A stretch of 64,000 nucleotides of DNA, taken from Corynebacterium pseudokroppenstedtii (GTDB taxonomy: Bacteria > Actinomycetota > Actinomycetes > Mycobacteriales > Mycobacteriaceae). Shown here one piece after another: positions 26,088 through 34,843 of the stretch. The stretch spans positions 62,001 through 126,000 of the forward strand of contig NZ_JAEUWU010000002.1 in NCBI RefSeq assembly GCF_019754945.1, given 5' to 3'. How positions within the stretch are numbered: position 1 is the stretch's first letter; each line of letters opens with the position of its first letter. A model generated the notes under the pieces. The model searched no databases. It was not told where the DNA came from and saw only the letters and a program-made list of their open reading frames with translations. The translations under genes and the position numbers were made by a program.

Positions 26088-27537
26088 CCCTCACTTCTCC
26101 CCCGGTCTGCTGCGCACTTCCGGGGTCGGTATCAGTAGGCCCATTATCCGCAGGCCCGTTATCGATGTAGCACGCGAGAATCCGGTCCGACACCTCACCC
26201 AAGCAGCTCAGATTCGCGAACCCCGGACCCTGAGCCAGCGCGGACAGCGTAGGCAAGAATAACCACGGCCCCTTGTCGACTGCCAAGGTCCACTCTGCGG
26301 GGATCGTCGCCGACCGGTCGGGCGACGGCAAATGGGGTTTGAGCTGCAAGAAGATACCAATATTGCGTGCAACGTCCGCTTCAGAGCACGTCGTCACGAT
26401 TTTTTCTGCATAAAAATCGGAATCCGTGTGCGGGAACAGATCCCTGAACCACAACGGGTTGCCGCCGCGAGCATCAACCACCACATCGGCTGTGGACACC
26501 GCATCCGGGACGCCTTCATGCGACACGTAGAGATCCAGGGCACCGTCGCGAGGAACGATGTCGACCACGCGGCCCCGCTCATGGGTGATGTGCCCATAAT
26601 TCTTCACGGTTTGCTGCACACGCTGGGAAAACACGCCGCGGTCGGTCCGGCGAATGAAGTCCTGCCGCTCCTCCATACTGAGCATGAACCACTTTTCCGG
26701 ATCGGTGTAGAGGCTATTTTCAAACACGCTCTCGCCGCGCGAATACACCGTCGGGGAGGGTGAGAAGATCGCGATGGACTCGCAGGGCATGTGCGCCAGC
26801 TGATCAACGACGCTGGCCGCGGACTCGCCGCCGCCGATGACCGCCACCCGTTTGCGCAGCGGGAACGTGCCGTTTTCCACCTGTTCCCACAGCTCGGCAA
26901 TAGAGAGCACACCGGGGACGTCGGCAAGTCGGCGCGTCGAGGGGCCCGGGCCGGTAATCATGACACCGTCGGAACTCAGGACCGTGGATCCGCCGTCGTT
27001 GAGTTCGACGTCGCATTGCCATTCCCAGTTGTAGTCCTCGGCGCTGGTGTCTCCGTCGTTGTTTTGGCCCCCGGCATTCTTATCGGCGTCGTTCTTATCG
27101 ACGGCGCGAATCGCCGTGATCCGGCCGGCCATCACCCGCATATCCACCGTGCGAGCAACCCAGCGCAAATACTCGGCCCACTCCTCATGCGTCGGACACG
27201 GATGCCCGCGATCGATCCACTGAGCGTACTTGTCCCGGGAAACCAGGTAACTCATCCAGCTAAATTCCATGAGCGCGGCGTCGACACGCGTGTTGTCCTG
27301 CGCCGACTCGTTGGCGATCCGGGTCCGATACGGGAATCCGACGTCCTTATCCGGCGGAGTTCCCAGCAGGTGATGGCCGTTCGTCCAACCGCCGCCGGAC
27401 ACCCAATTTCCTCCCACCCCCAATGGGTCCACCGTGACAATCGTGGGGACCTCGTACCCCAACGATTTCAGCACGTATGCCTTCGCCGCCACGGCCACAG
27501 CTTTCGGCCCTGCACCCAGGATAACCAGCGTTTTCAC
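26068..27537 (-). CDS. mbtG: L-lysine N6-monooxygenase, MbtG-like
   Basis: A 489-residue flavin-dependent N-hydroxylating monooxygenase. From memory it tracks mycobacterial MbtG closely along its length: ILGAGPKAVAVAAKAYVL (FAD site near the N-terminus), VGGNW, GWTNGHHLLGTPPDKDVGFPYR, YAQWIDRGHPCPTHEEWAEYL, AVIGGGESAASVVDQL (NADPH site), ENSLYTDPEKWF and FLPTLSALAQGPGFANLSCLG. It would hydroxylate the N6 amino group of lysine (or an acyl-lysine), the first step to a hydroxamate. An Asp/Asn-rich insert (~150-170) is extra. The GTG at 27537 is chosen because it begins the conserved domain; upstream codons of the longer frame look unrelated. It is divergent from the acyltransferase gene across a DtxR box and is followed, with overlap, by the adenylation gene. 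Confidence 0.9.
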   Translation of the reverse strand: MKTLVILGAGPKAVAVAAKAYVLKSLGYEVPTIVTVDPLGVGGNWVSGGGWTNGHHLLGTPPDKDVGFPYRTRIANESAQDNTRVDAALMEFSWMSYLVSRDKYAQWIDRGHPCPTHEEWAEYLRWVARTVDMRVMAGRITAIRAVDKNDADKNAGGQNNDGDTSAEDYNWEWQCDVELNDGGSTVLSSDGVMITGPGPSTRRLADVPGVLSIAELWEQVENGTFPLRKRVAVIGGGESAASVVDQLAHMPCESIAIFSPSPTVYSRGESVFENSLYTDPEKWFMLSMEERQDFIRRTDRGVFSQRVQQTVKNYGHITHERGRVVDIVPRDGALDLYVSHEGVPDAVSTADVVVDARGGNPLWFRDLFPHTDSDFYAEKIVTTCSEADVARNIGIFLQLKPHLPSPDRSATIPAEWTLAVDKGPWLFLPTLSALAQGPGFANLSCLGEVSDRILACYIDNGPADNGPTDTDPGSAQQTGGEVRDEIHVG

Positions 27538-27573
27538 TGTCGATGATGTTCTTCCTGCTCGAGTACGTTGTGT

Positions 27574-27592
27574 TACGGTTAGCCTACCTTTT
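27574..27592. promoter_or_regulatory. DtxR-type iron box between lysine hydroxylase and acyltransferase genes
   Basis: The 19-mer TACGGTTAGCCTACCTTTT holds a perfect ten-base core GGTTAGCCTA of the DtxR consensus (13 of 19 in all by eye). It is 37 bases from the hydroxylase start and 39 bases from the acyltransferase start, so one site can repress both divergent genes when iron is plentiful. Confidence 0.75.
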
Positions 27593-27630
27593 AGTAACGA
27601 TCGCGCGAAACACTGGAGAACCACCCGAGG

Positions 27631-28380
27631 ATGACCAACACTCCCGAAAGTCAACCCAACAGACCGACTAACACCACCTCCACTCACAGTAACGACGACG
27701 TACGCGGAGATTCCGCCGGCCACGGCCCGTTCAACCTCTCCGAGCAGGAGATTTACGAGCGTCTGCATCGGCTGCGTCGCGACGTACCGTCATCGGTAAT
27801 TCTCGACGAACCCCCACGCATCCCCGATCTAACCGGACGGCTAACCCTGCGGACGGCGGACCCCACGACCGACGATCCAGAGACGGTGTCGCGGTGGATG
27901 AACCGGCCACACCTCGTCGAAACGTGGGAGCAGCCGTGGCCTGCTGACCGGTGGAAACGGGATTGGGAAGCGAAGCTTTCTGGCACGTATTCGGTGCCTT
28001 TGATCATGCTTCTCGACGGGGAGGAGTGCGGCTATATGGAGATCTACCGGCCGCACCGGGATGAGATTGGGCATGTGTACGATTCGCGGCCTCATGACCT
28101 GGGGTTTCATGTGGCGGTCGGAGATGTGGCGAGGACCGGGCACGGGGTGTTCCCACCGCTCCTGATGAATCTGTGCGATGAGCTGATTGCCGCGAATCCG
28201 CCGAGTGACCTTATTGTCGTGGAGCCCGATTACCGCAACGAGCGGCTGCCGCGGATCGCGCTCATGAATGGATGGGTTGATGGCGGTGAGCGGCAACAGC
28301 GCGCTGACCGGCGTGTTCATTTGCTGGGGTACGCGAAAACGGATGAGGCTCGGGAGCGAGTGCTGGCGGGCAAGGAGTAG
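27631..28380 (+). CDS. mbtK: Hydroxylysine N-acyltransferase, MbtK/IucB-like GNAT
   Basis: A 249-residue acetyltransferase of the siderophore GNAT branch. After a low-complexity start (~1-45) comes a short helix (LSEQEIYERLHRLRRDVP) and the catalytic domain at ~70-240, with WMNRPHLVETWEQPWPADRW, LSGTYSVPLIMLLDGEECGYMEIYRPHRD and VVEPDYRNERLPRIALMNGW; these match MbtK and IucB landmarks. It would acylate N6-hydroxylysine (or lysine) to give the hydroxamate; chain length of the acyl group cannot be read. It is divergent from the hydroxylase and under the same DtxR box. A GC-rich imperfect hairpin with a T-run (about 28403-28475) may end the transcript before the ABC genes. Confidence 0.88.
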   Translation: MTNTPESQPNRPTNTTSTHSNDDVRGDSAGHGPFNLSEQEIYERLHRLRRDVPSSVILDEPPRIPDLTGRLTLRTADPTTDDPETVSRWMNRPHLVETWEQPWPADRWKRDWEAKLSGTYSVPLIMLLDGEECGYMEIYRPHRDEIGHVYDSRPHDLGFHVAVGDVARTGHGVFPPLLMNLCDELIAANPPSDLIVVEPDYRNERLPRIALMNGWVDGGERQQRADRRVHLLGYAKTDEARERVLAGKE

Positions 28381-28557
28381 GGGCTAAGGGGGCTGAAGGG
28401 AGCGGCGCTGGCACGGGGCGAGCTGAAAGGCTGGTGCAACCACCACCCAACGGCGCCCCCTCCCCTGTTTTTGTTGAATTTCTTAAGGGATTTAATTATT
28501 GGATTGTGTGGGCTAGCATTGACTTAACAGGTAATACTTCACCAGACAGGCCAACCT

Positions 28558-29691
28558 ATGTCACCATCGCGTTCTCTCCCCCCAAAAACAGCCGCACCTG
28601 AGGGCACCGCCCAGTCACAGGGCGACCCCTCCCCACACGCCAACAGCAGCGACCTTGCTTTAGACGTACGGGACCTCCACTGCCACCTCGGCAGCGGCAA
28701 GAACAAGAAAGAAATTCTCAAAGGCATCACACTCTCTATTCCGCGCGGGAAGGTACTCGCCGTACTCGGAGCCAATGGCGCAGGTAAAACCACACTTATC
28801 AACGCGCTATCCACCCTCATCCCGATCAGCGGTGGCAGCGCCACGATCAACGGCCACGACGTCACCTCAGACCCGGCCGGAGTGCGAGCCTCCATCTCGC
28901 TGACCGGCCAATACGCCGCCGTCGACAATATGCTCACCGGACACGAAAACCTCACGTTCTTCGGAACCCTCGCGGGTCTTTCCACGCGCAAAGCCAAAGC
29001 CAGGGCCACGGAACTGCTCACCCGGTTCGGCCTCGAGCGAGCCGCCGACAGCCGCGTCGCTGACTACTCCGGCGGTATGCGTCGTCGATTAGATATTGCG
29101 TCGTCACTGACCGTGCAACCACCGCTACTCTTCCTCGACGAACCCACCACCGGACTCGACCCCGCCAGCCGCAACGACGTGTGGGACATGGTCCACCACC
29201 TGCAAGCCGACGGCACCTCTATCCTGCTGACCACCCAATACCTCGACGAAGCCGACCACCTGGCCGACCGGATTGTCGTGCTGGGAGGCGGGCGAGTTCT
29301 GGACGAAGGGACCTCCGCCGAGCTCAAGTTGCGCTACGGGTCATCCGCCGTGACCGTGACATTCCGTGCCCCTGAGCTGGCCGAACACTTTGCCGAGATC
29401 GCCACCGACAACGGGTTCGCCGCCGCCCGCGAGAACACCATCGTCCGGCTCGACGCGCCCGACGGACACCGGTCGCTCGTGCGCGCGCTATCCCTCTGGG
29501 ACGGGTCCGAGGACGACATTACCGACGCGGCGCTCATCCCGCCGACGCTCGAGGACGTGTACATGGCTGTCGCGGACTCCGGCGACGTGGCGCGTACCGA
29601 TGCGCGGGAGGACAAGGCGGCTTCAGTGAGCGGCACGACCCAGAGAGACGCACGGTCCGACGCCCACACCCCGGGAGGCGGCCAACAATGA
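28558..29691 (+). CDS. ABC exporter ATP-binding protein, DrrA type
   Basis: A 377-residue ATPase: Walker A GANGAGKT (71-78), signature SGGM (171-174), Walker B LLFLDE (190-195) and the EDVYMAV C-terminal landmark of daunorubicin-resistance-type ATPases; the first ~30 residues are a low-complexity extension. It would energise the two permeases that follow; its stop overlaps the next start by ATGA. The gene lies 177 bases after the acyltransferase gene on the same strand, so siderophore export is a reasonable guess, though this family also exports lipids and drugs. No clear DtxR box was found upstream. Confidence 0.88.
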   Translation: MSPSRSLPPKTAAPEGTAQSQGDPSPHANSSDLALDVRDLHCHLGSGKNKKEILKGITLSIPRGKVLAVLGANGAGKTTLINALSTLIPISGGSATINGHDVTSDPAGVRASISLTGQYAAVDNMLTGHENLTFFGTLAGLSTRKAKARATELLTRFGLERAADSRVADYSGGMRRRLDIASSLTVQPPLLFLDEPTTGLDPASRNDVWDMVHHLQADGTSILLTTQYLDEADHLADRIVVLGGGRVLDEGTSAELKLRYGSSAVTVTFRAPELAEHFAEIATDNGFAAARENTIVRLDAPDGHRSLVRALSLWDGSEDDITDAALIPPTLEDVYMAVADSGDVARTDAREDKAASVSGTTQRDARSDAHTPGGGQQ

Positions 29692-30476
29692 GCAGTGTAA
29701 ACACAAGCCCGTCGATGAGCAGCTCAGCGGCCATCACGTCGGTGTGGTCCCGCGACTTCAAACGCGTGATCCGCAATAAATCGGTGCTCCCCTCAATTTT
29801 TGTGATCCCCACGATCTTCATAGCCATCTTCTACGGCGCATTCTCTCGGGCCACCGACGGATTCGGCATCAGCTACGCCACATTCCTCCTTCCGGCTGGT
29901 GTCCTCCAAGGGCTCATCTTCACCGCCGGGGGTTCGTCGCTAGCCGTCGCCCAAGACGCCGAAGACGGAATACATGCACGAATCCGCACTATGCCCGCGC
30001 CCAACTGGTCGCTCGTCGCCGGCCGGCTGCTTGCGGACCTCACCCGCGGCGCGATCTCCATCGTCCCCGTCATCGTGCTCACCGTCCTGATCGGCGCCCG
30101 ATTCCACGGAAGTACCGTCGACCTGCTGCTTCTTATCCTCCTGACTTTCGGCGCCGCGGTCTCCATCAGTGCGATTGCCGACGGTCTCTGCCTTCTGGCG
30201 CACCAGCCGGTGAGCACATCGCTGATGTTCCAGGGGCTAACAATTCCGATCGTGATGCTATCCACCGCGTTTGTGCCGGCAGTGGCGCTGCCCAGCGGCG
30301 TCCGCCCGGTCATCGAGCACCTACCGCTCTCGACCATGGTCGACACGGCTCGGCTACTCATCAACGGTGACTCCCCCGGCTCTACCGGTATCGAGGCTCT
30401 CTGCTGGATCATCGTCTTCTTAGTCGCGGGAATATACGGTTTTCTCGCAGCAATATCGAGGAAGTCCCATGTCTAA
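29688..30476 (+). CDS. ABC-2 type exporter permease (DrrB-like)
   Basis: A 262-residue membrane protein with about six hydrophobic segments (near 28-48, 55-80, 105-130, 138-160, 168-190 and 235-255). The N-terminal SVWSRDFKRVIRNKSVLPSIFVIPTIF matches ABC-2 permeases of the DrrB family. It is coupled to the ATPase gene by ATGA and overlaps the next permease by 8 bases. With that protein it should form a heterodimeric channel. Confidence 0.88.
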   Translation: MSSVNTSPSMSSSAAITSVWSRDFKRVIRNKSVLPSIFVIPTIFIAIFYGAFSRATDGFGISYATFLLPAGVLQGLIFTAGGSSLAVAQDAEDGIHARIRTMPAPNWSLVAGRLLADLTRGAISIVPVIVLTVLIGARFHGSTVDLLLLILLTFGAAVSISAIADGLCLLAHQPVSTSLMFQGLTIPIVMLSTAFVPAVALPSGVRPVIEHLPLSTMVDTARLLINGDSPGSTGIEALCWIIVFLVAGIYGFLAAISRKSHV

Positions 30477-31359
30477 CACACCCGCCACCACCTACTCGCC
30501 GGCACCGTCTATCGAACCGGCACCGTCTACCGCACGGCTCACCTCGACGGCCACGAAACCGTCCCCGCGACGAGCGCACGCCAGCTGGGCCCACACCATG
30601 CGCCTCTTCCGACGCTTCGTCCGCACCCGCGCATCCCTGCTGAGCACCATCTTCACCCCCATGCTGATGATTGTGTTCCAGTGGGCGCTGTTCGGCGACC
30701 TCATCGCCAAAGTCCAGGGACTCGAGAAGATCGACCTGCTGCCCCTGTGCCTCATGCTCATCCTGGGGTCGCAGTGGCTCTACATCCCCGCCAATAGCGC
30801 AGAGATCGTGCGCGAACGCCAATCCGGAATCGTCGCGCGAGTGTCCACCAGCACCAGCGGAATTCGGCCGCTTATCGCCGGCGAGTGGTTATTCAGTTTC
30901 CTGCGCACCATCCTCGCCAGCATCCCCGCCCTTGTGGCCTCCTTCGTGTTTGGTATGCGGATTCACACCTGTTCAGCGGCGCTCTGGCTTGTCGTCGCCG
31001 TGATCGGCGGGTCCATATTCACAGCGACGCTGGTCCTCGCGCTCGGGTTCGGAGCGGCCAGCCCCGACGCCACCATGATCGTCACACCCCTCTTCATGGT
31101 CGCGCTGTTTCTCTCCGCCGGATTCGTCCCCGCCACCGCATTCGTCTCGGGCCTGCAATGGTTCGCGCGAAACAACCCGGTGACCCACGTCATCGAGGCC
31201 GAAATAGCGCTCAATGGAGGTGCGCTGGCCAACAATCTTTCGCTTACCGACGCCACCTCCGCGATGACAATGTCGGGGATATGGTTCATCGGCGTGATGG
31301 TGGTGGCAGGACTACTCGCCGTATTCGCAACAACCCGGCACTCCCGAAATACCGCGTAA
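30469..31359 (+). CDS. ABC-2 type exporter permease (DrrC-like)
   Basis: A 296-residue membrane protein. The first ~40 residues are Pro/Ser/Thr-rich; then come HTMRLFRRFVRTRASLLSTIFTPMLMIVFQWALFG and five further hydrophobic segments in the ABC-2 pattern, ending near FATTRHSRN. It overlaps the preceding permease and completes the exporter. The next gene is convergent, about 107 bases away. Confidence 0.88.
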   Translation: MSNTPATTYSPAPSIEPAPSTARLTSTATKPSPRRAHASWAHTMRLFRRFVRTRASLLSTIFTPMLMIVFQWALFGDLIAKVQGLEKIDLLPLCLMLILGSQWLYIPANSAEIVRERQSGIVARVSTSTSGIRPLIAGEWLFSFLRTILASIPALVASFVFGMRIHTCSAALWLVVAVIGGSIFTATLVLALGFGAASPDATMIVTPLFMVALFLSAGFVPATAFVSGLQWFARNNPVTHVIEAEIALNGGALANNLSLTDATSAMTMSGIWFIGVMVVAGLLAVFATTRHSRNTA

Positions 31360-31450
31360 CGAGGAGAATTGTCCACGCAACGGTGGCGGGTTCAGATCAG
31401 GCGCCTCCGGGCAGCGGCGTTATAGTTCGCGGCTCTATGTCGGTGCAACG

Positions 31451-31476
31451 CTCTAGTTCCGCACTCTAGTTCCGCG
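31451..31476. repeat. Tandem 13-base duplication at a gene end
   Basis: CTCTAGTTCCGCA (31451-31463) is followed directly by CTCTAGTTCCGCG (31464-31476), 12 of 13 identical. The second unit contains the stop codon of the dehydroshikimate dehydratase gene. It looks like a slippage duplication. Confidence 0.7.
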
Positions 31477-32269
31477 CCACGCTGACAAGCGCTTGGTACG
31501 CGTCGACAGCCACCGCTTCCGGATCGTCATGGTCGAGCGAGTCGTTGAATATCTCCAACGACACCGGCCCGCTGTACCCAGCGTTGAGAGCCTTAGCCAG
31601 GCATTCTTTCACGGGCAGATCGCCATGCCCTGGCCACAGGCGATGGTGGCGTGACAGCTCCTTGACCGGCATATCCAGGCGTGGGGCGTCGGCAAGCTGA
31701 ACAAAGAACAGTTTGGAGGGATCCACTGAGTCGATCACCGACGGATCCTCGCCGAGAGCCAGCATGTGGAAGCTGTCCAGGCAGACGCCAACATTGGGCA
31801 AATCCACATGGCGAACGATGTCGTAGGCGTGGGCGAACGTGGAGACGAACCGGCCCCATGCAAGGGCCTCGAAGGCAACGCGCATGCCCTGGTCTGCCGC
31901 GAGTTTCCCGATCTGGCGGAGCTGGTCCACGCGAACCTCGTCGCTATCGACCGACGCGGAGTCCGTGTTGGAACACACCAGGATCGTGTTCGTGCCGAGC
32001 TGCTTAGCGTGGGCGAGTGCTGTTTCGCACCGTCGGAGCCCGTGCTGGAACTCCTTATCCTTGACGCTCAGGAGGTTCTTGACCGGCTGGTAGAGGTCAC
32101 ATGAGAGGTCCAATTCGTCCATCAACGACGTGATGTCGTTCAGGGTCATTGGGGTTTCTTCGATATCCGGGACGAAAAGTTCGACTCCATCGAAGCCGGC
32201 TGTGGCGGCGGCGCGAAGTTTGGCGTCGAGGGTTCCGGGAAGGCTAACGGTTGCGATGCTGAAATGCAT
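31466..32269 (-). CDS. 3-dehydroshikimate dehydratase, QsuB N-domain/AsbF-like
   Basis: A 267-residue TIM-barrel of the xylose-isomerase-like family. It resembles, from memory, the N-terminal half of C. glutamicum QsuB: SIATVSLPGTLDAKLRAAATAGFDGVELF, LCSNTDSASVDSDEVRVDQLRQIGKLA, VAFEALAWGRFVSTF, VGVCLDSFHMLALG, FFVQLADAPRL, SRHHRLWPGHGDLPV and SLEIFND. It would turn 3-dehydroshikimate into protocatechuate (3,4-dihydroxybenzoate). The C-terminal dioxygenase-like half of QsuB is absent. The location beside a catechol siderophore island raises the possibility of feeding that pathway, as AsbF does for petrobactin, but quinate/shikimate catabolism is equally possible. The ribosome site AAGGAG is unusually far (16 bases) from the ATG; the start still matches QsuB. 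Confidence 0.82.
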   Translation of the reverse strand: MHFSIATVSLPGTLDAKLRAAATAGFDGVELFVPDIEETPMTLNDITSLMDELDLSCDLYQPVKNLLSVKDKEFQHGLRRCETALAHAKQLGTNTILVCSNTDSASVDSDEVRVDQLRQIGKLAADQGMRVAFEALAWGRFVSTFAHAYDIVRHVDLPNVGVCLDSFHMLALGEDPSVIDSVDPSKLFFVQLADAPRLDMPVKELSRHHRLWPGHGDLPVKECLAKALNAGYSGPVSLEIFNDSLDHDDPEAVAVDAYQALVSVARN

Positions 32270-32440
32270 GAGTTGTTGACTAATTCTCCTTGTTGATGTG
32301 ACAGCGTGGTTGAACTAACAACTTGTCTACGAGTCCATGCTAGGCCGGAAACCGCAGTCGGGTTGTCGGGGGAATCGGGGCCACGAATTGGAGCCGCAGG
32401 CTGGGTCGCCGCCGAAACCCCAACCGGGCCCCAAAACGCG

Positions 32441-32471
32441 AAAAACCGCGCCTGCATAACACAGACGCGGT
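32441..32471 (-). terminator. Terminator of the S10 operon
   Basis: Stem ACCGCG-x-CTG (32445-32454) with CAG-x-CGCGGT (32462-32471), one mismatch, 7-base loop. On the minus strand it is followed by five T (complement of 32441-32445). It lies 33 bases past the rpsQ stop. Confidence 0.85.
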
Positions 32472-32503
32472 GATACCCAGGGCAATGTGCCCTTGTGGGA
32501 AGA

Positions 32504-32785
32504 CTACTTGGCCTTCTCCAGGATTTCGACGAGACGGAAGTGCTTGTTCGCCGACAGCGGGCGGCACTCTTCGATGCGGACGCGGTCGCCCACGCCAGCG
32601 GTCTCGTTTTCGTCGTGCACCTTCACCTTGGAGGTGGTGCGGATGGTCTTGCCGTAAAGGGCGTGCTGGTTGCGGTCTTCGAGCTCAACCACGATGGTCT
32701 TCTGCATTTTGTCAGAGACGACGTAGCCGATGCGGACCTTCTGGATGCCCTTTTTCTTCTTGTCGTTCACGGTTGCCTCACTCAT
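32504..32785 (-). CDS. rpsQ: 30S ribosomal protein S17
   Basis: S17, 93 residues, an early 16S rRNA binder. It has the OB-fold core ([49 protein letters not shown]-like [11 protein letters not shown]). It is the last gene of the S10 operon here: a terminator follows, and rplN, which normally comes next, is 24 kb away. It overlaps the rpmC stop by one base. Confidence 0.97.
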   Translation of the reverse strand: MSEATVNDKKKKGIQKVRIGYVVSDKMQKTIVVELEDRNQHALYGKTIRTTSKVKVHDENETAGVGDRVRIEECRPLSANKHFRLVEILEKAK

Positions 32786-33015
32786 TACGCCTCATCTCCC
32801 GGAGCGCTGGACAGGCCCAGTTCGCGTTCGCGGATGACGGTGTGGATGCGAGCGATGTCGCGCTTCACCGTTCCGAGGCGGCGGTTGTTGGTCAGCTGGC
32901 CAGTTGCGTTCTGGAAGCGAAGGTTGAACAGCTCTTCCTTCGCCTCGTGGAGGCGCGTGGTGAGTTCTTCAGCAGAGAGCTCACGGAGCTCATGGGCCGG
33001 TGTTCCGGTAGCCAT
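32785..33015 (-). CDS. rpmC: 50S ribosomal protein L29
   Basis: L29, 76 residues, near the peptide exit tunnel. The start is set at the ATG of [18 protein letters not shown], which overlaps the rplP stop by one base; a longer frame would read into rpl[15 protein letters not shown] and RRDIARI-like [14 protein letters not shown] are typical. Confidence 0.96.
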   Translation of the reverse strand: MATGTPAHELRELSAEELTTRLHEAKEELFNLRFQNATGQLTNNRRLGTVKRDIARIHTVIRERELGLSSAPGDEA

Positions 33016-33431
33016 TAGAACTGGTCCTCCTTCTTGACGATGCGTACCTTGCACGGGAGCTTCGCACCTGCGCGACGGAGTGCCTCAAGGGCAACCTCTT
33101 CGCTGGGGTAGCTCATTTCGAACAAGATGCGGCCTGGCTTGACGTTGGCAATCCACTTTTCGACGGGGCCTTTACCGGAACCCATGCGCACACCGAGTGG
33201 CTTCTGGGTCAGGGGGCGGTCCGGGAAAATGTTGATCCATACCTTGCCACCACGCTTGACGTGGCGGTTGATAGCGATACGGGCTGCCTCGATCTGGCGG
33301 TTGGTGATGTAGGCGGGCTCGAGGGCCTGAACACCGTAATCACCGAAGGTCACGCGGTTGCCACCTTTCGACACACCACGTCGAGTGGGCCGGTGCTGGC
33401 GGCGGTACTTAACGCGCTTAGGGATAAGCAT
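33015..33431 (-). CDS. rplP: 50S ribosomal protein L16
   Basis: L16, 138 residues, at the A-site side of the peptidyl-transferase centre. [31 protein letters not shown] and [20 protein letters not shown] are diagnostic. It lies in the S10 operon, 2 bases after rpsC. Confidence 0.98.
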   Translation of the reverse strand: MLIPKRVKYRRQHRPTRRGVSKGGNRVTFGDYGVQALEPAYITNRQIEAARIAINRHVKRGGKVWINIFPDRPLTQKPLGVRMGSGKGPVEKWIANVKPGRILFEMSYPSEEVALEALRRAGAKLPCKVRIVKKEDQF

Positions 33432-33433
33432 GT

Positions 33434-34183
33434 TTAGCCCTCCTGCTTCTGCTCTGCGGCGCGGCGACGACGTCCGCCACCACGACGCGGGCGGTCGTTG
33501 CGGCCACGGCGGCTGCCACGATCGTCGCGAGCGTTGATCAAGCTTTCACGGCGCCCACCGACAACGTCACCCTTGTAGATCCACACCTTGACGCCGATGC
33601 GTCCGAAGGTGGTGTGGGCTTCGAAGGTTCCGTAGTCGATCTCGGCGCGCAGGGTGTGCAGCGGAACGCGTCCCTCGTGGTAGCGCTCGGTGCGGCCCAT
33701 TTCGGCACCACCCAGGCGGCCGGAGCACACAACCTTGATGCCCTTGACCTGCGGCTGGCGCATTGCGCCCTGGATGGCTTTACGCATGGCGCGACGGAAC
33801 GCGACACGGTTGGACAGCTGCTCAGCGATGGACTGCGCAACCAACTGTGCGGAGGCGTCCACATTCTTGACTTCAAGAATGTTCAGCTGAACCTGCTTAC
33901 CGGTGAGCTTTTCCAGTTTTCCGCGGATGCGGTCCGCTTCGGCTCCACGGCGGCCGATCACGATACCGGGGCGCGCGGTGTGGATGTCTACACGGACGCG
34001 GTCGCGGGTGCGCTCGATGACAACATCGGCGATACCGGCGCGCTCGAGTCCCTTGGACAGGAAGTCGCGGATCTTGATGTCTTCAGCGAGGTAATCGGCG
34101 TACTGCTTGTCGGCGTACCAGCGTGAGCGCCACTCAGAGGTGATTCCCAGCCGGAGGCCGTAGGGGTGAATTTTCTGTCCCAC
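33434..34183 (-). CDS. rpsC: 30S ribosomal protein S3
   Basis: S3, 249 residues, at the mRNA entry of the small subunit. The GTG at 34183 ([13 protein letters not shown]) is chosen: it gives the normal N-terminus and overlaps the rplV stop. The KH domain ([23 protein letters not shown]) and the C-terminal half ([26 protein letters not shown]) are intact; the C-terminus has an Arg/Gly-rich tail common in actinobacteria. Confidence 0.97.
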   Translation of the reverse strand: MGQKIHPYGLRLGITSEWRSRWYADKQYADYLAEDIKIRDFLSKGLERAGIADVVIERTRDRVRVDIHTARPGIVIGRRGAEADRIRGKLEKLTGKQVQLNILEVKNVDASAQLVAQSIAEQLSNRVAFRRAMRKAIQGAMRQPQVKGIKVVCSGRLGGAEMGRTERYHEGRVPLHTLRAEIDYGTFEAHTTFGRIGVKVWIYKGDVVGGRRESLINARDDRGSRRGRNDRPRRGGGRRRRAAEQKQEG

Positions 34184-34545
34184 TACTGAGCACTTCCCTT
34201 CTGGCTTTCGACGACCACGGTGATGTGGCTGGTGCGCTTGCGGACATGGAATGCGCGTCCTTGTGCGCGTGGGCGGAAACGCCGCATGGTCGGTCCTTCG
34301 TCGGCCCAAGCCTGCGAGATGACGAGGCTGTTCCGGTCCAGGCCGAAGTTGTTTTCCGCGTTCGCTGCGGCGGAGGCCACAACTTTGTACACCGGTTCGG
34401 ATGCCGACTGGGGAGCGTACTTGAGGATGTCAAGTGCTTCCTCGACGGACTTTCCGCGGACGGTGTCGATAACGCGGCGGGCCTTCATCGGGGTGACGCG
34501 GACGTAGCGGGCGGTGGCGCGTGCTGACGTTACGGTATCAGCCAT
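34183..34545 (-). CDS. rplV: 50S ribosomal protein L22
   Basis: L22, 120 residues, which lines the exit tunnel. [24 protein letters not shown] and the beta-hairpin region ([15 protein letters not shown]) are typical and unaltered by eye. It overlaps rpsC by one base and is 3 bases after rpsS. Confidence 0.97.
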   Translation of the reverse strand: MADTVTSARATARYVRVTPMKARRVIDTVRGKSVEEALDILKYAPQSASEPVYKVVASAAANAENNFGLDRNSLVISQAWADEGPTMRRFRPRAQGRAFHVRKRTSHITVVVESQKGSAQ

Positions 34546-34548
34546 TGC

Positions 34549-34827
34549 TTATCGACGTCCCTTCTTATCGTCCTTGACGTGACCCTTGAAGGTCTTGGTT
34601 GGGGCGAACTCGCCGAGCTTGTGGCCCACCATTGAGTCGTCGATGAACACCGGCACGTGCTTGCGTCCGTCGTGGACGGCGAAGGTGTGGCCGATGAAAT
34701 CGGGAAGGATGGTGGAACGGCGAGACCATGTCTTGATGACTTGTTTGGTGCCCTTGTCGTTCTGTGCGTCCACCTTCGAAAGGAGGTGTTCGTCGACGAA
34801 GGGGCCTTTCTTGAGGCTACGTGGCAT
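34549..34827 (-). CDS. rpsS: 30S ribosomal protein S19
   Basis: S19, 92 residues, in the small-subunit head. The ATG of [15 protein letters not shown] is used rather than an ATG two codons earlier; a GGAGG-type site precedes it. [28 protein letters not shown] is diagnostic. Confidence 0.97.
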   Translation of the reverse strand: MPRSLKKGPFVDEHLLSKVDAQNDKGTKQVIKTWSRRSTILPDFIGHTFAVHDGRKHVPVFIDDSMVGHKLGEFAPTKTFKGHVKDDKKGRR

Positions 34828-34843
34828 TCTCAACTACCTCCTT

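Noticed and set aside
28523..28541. Possible DtxR box (GGCTAGC) before the ABC exporter
   Set aside because: The match is about half of the positions and the right arm does not fit.
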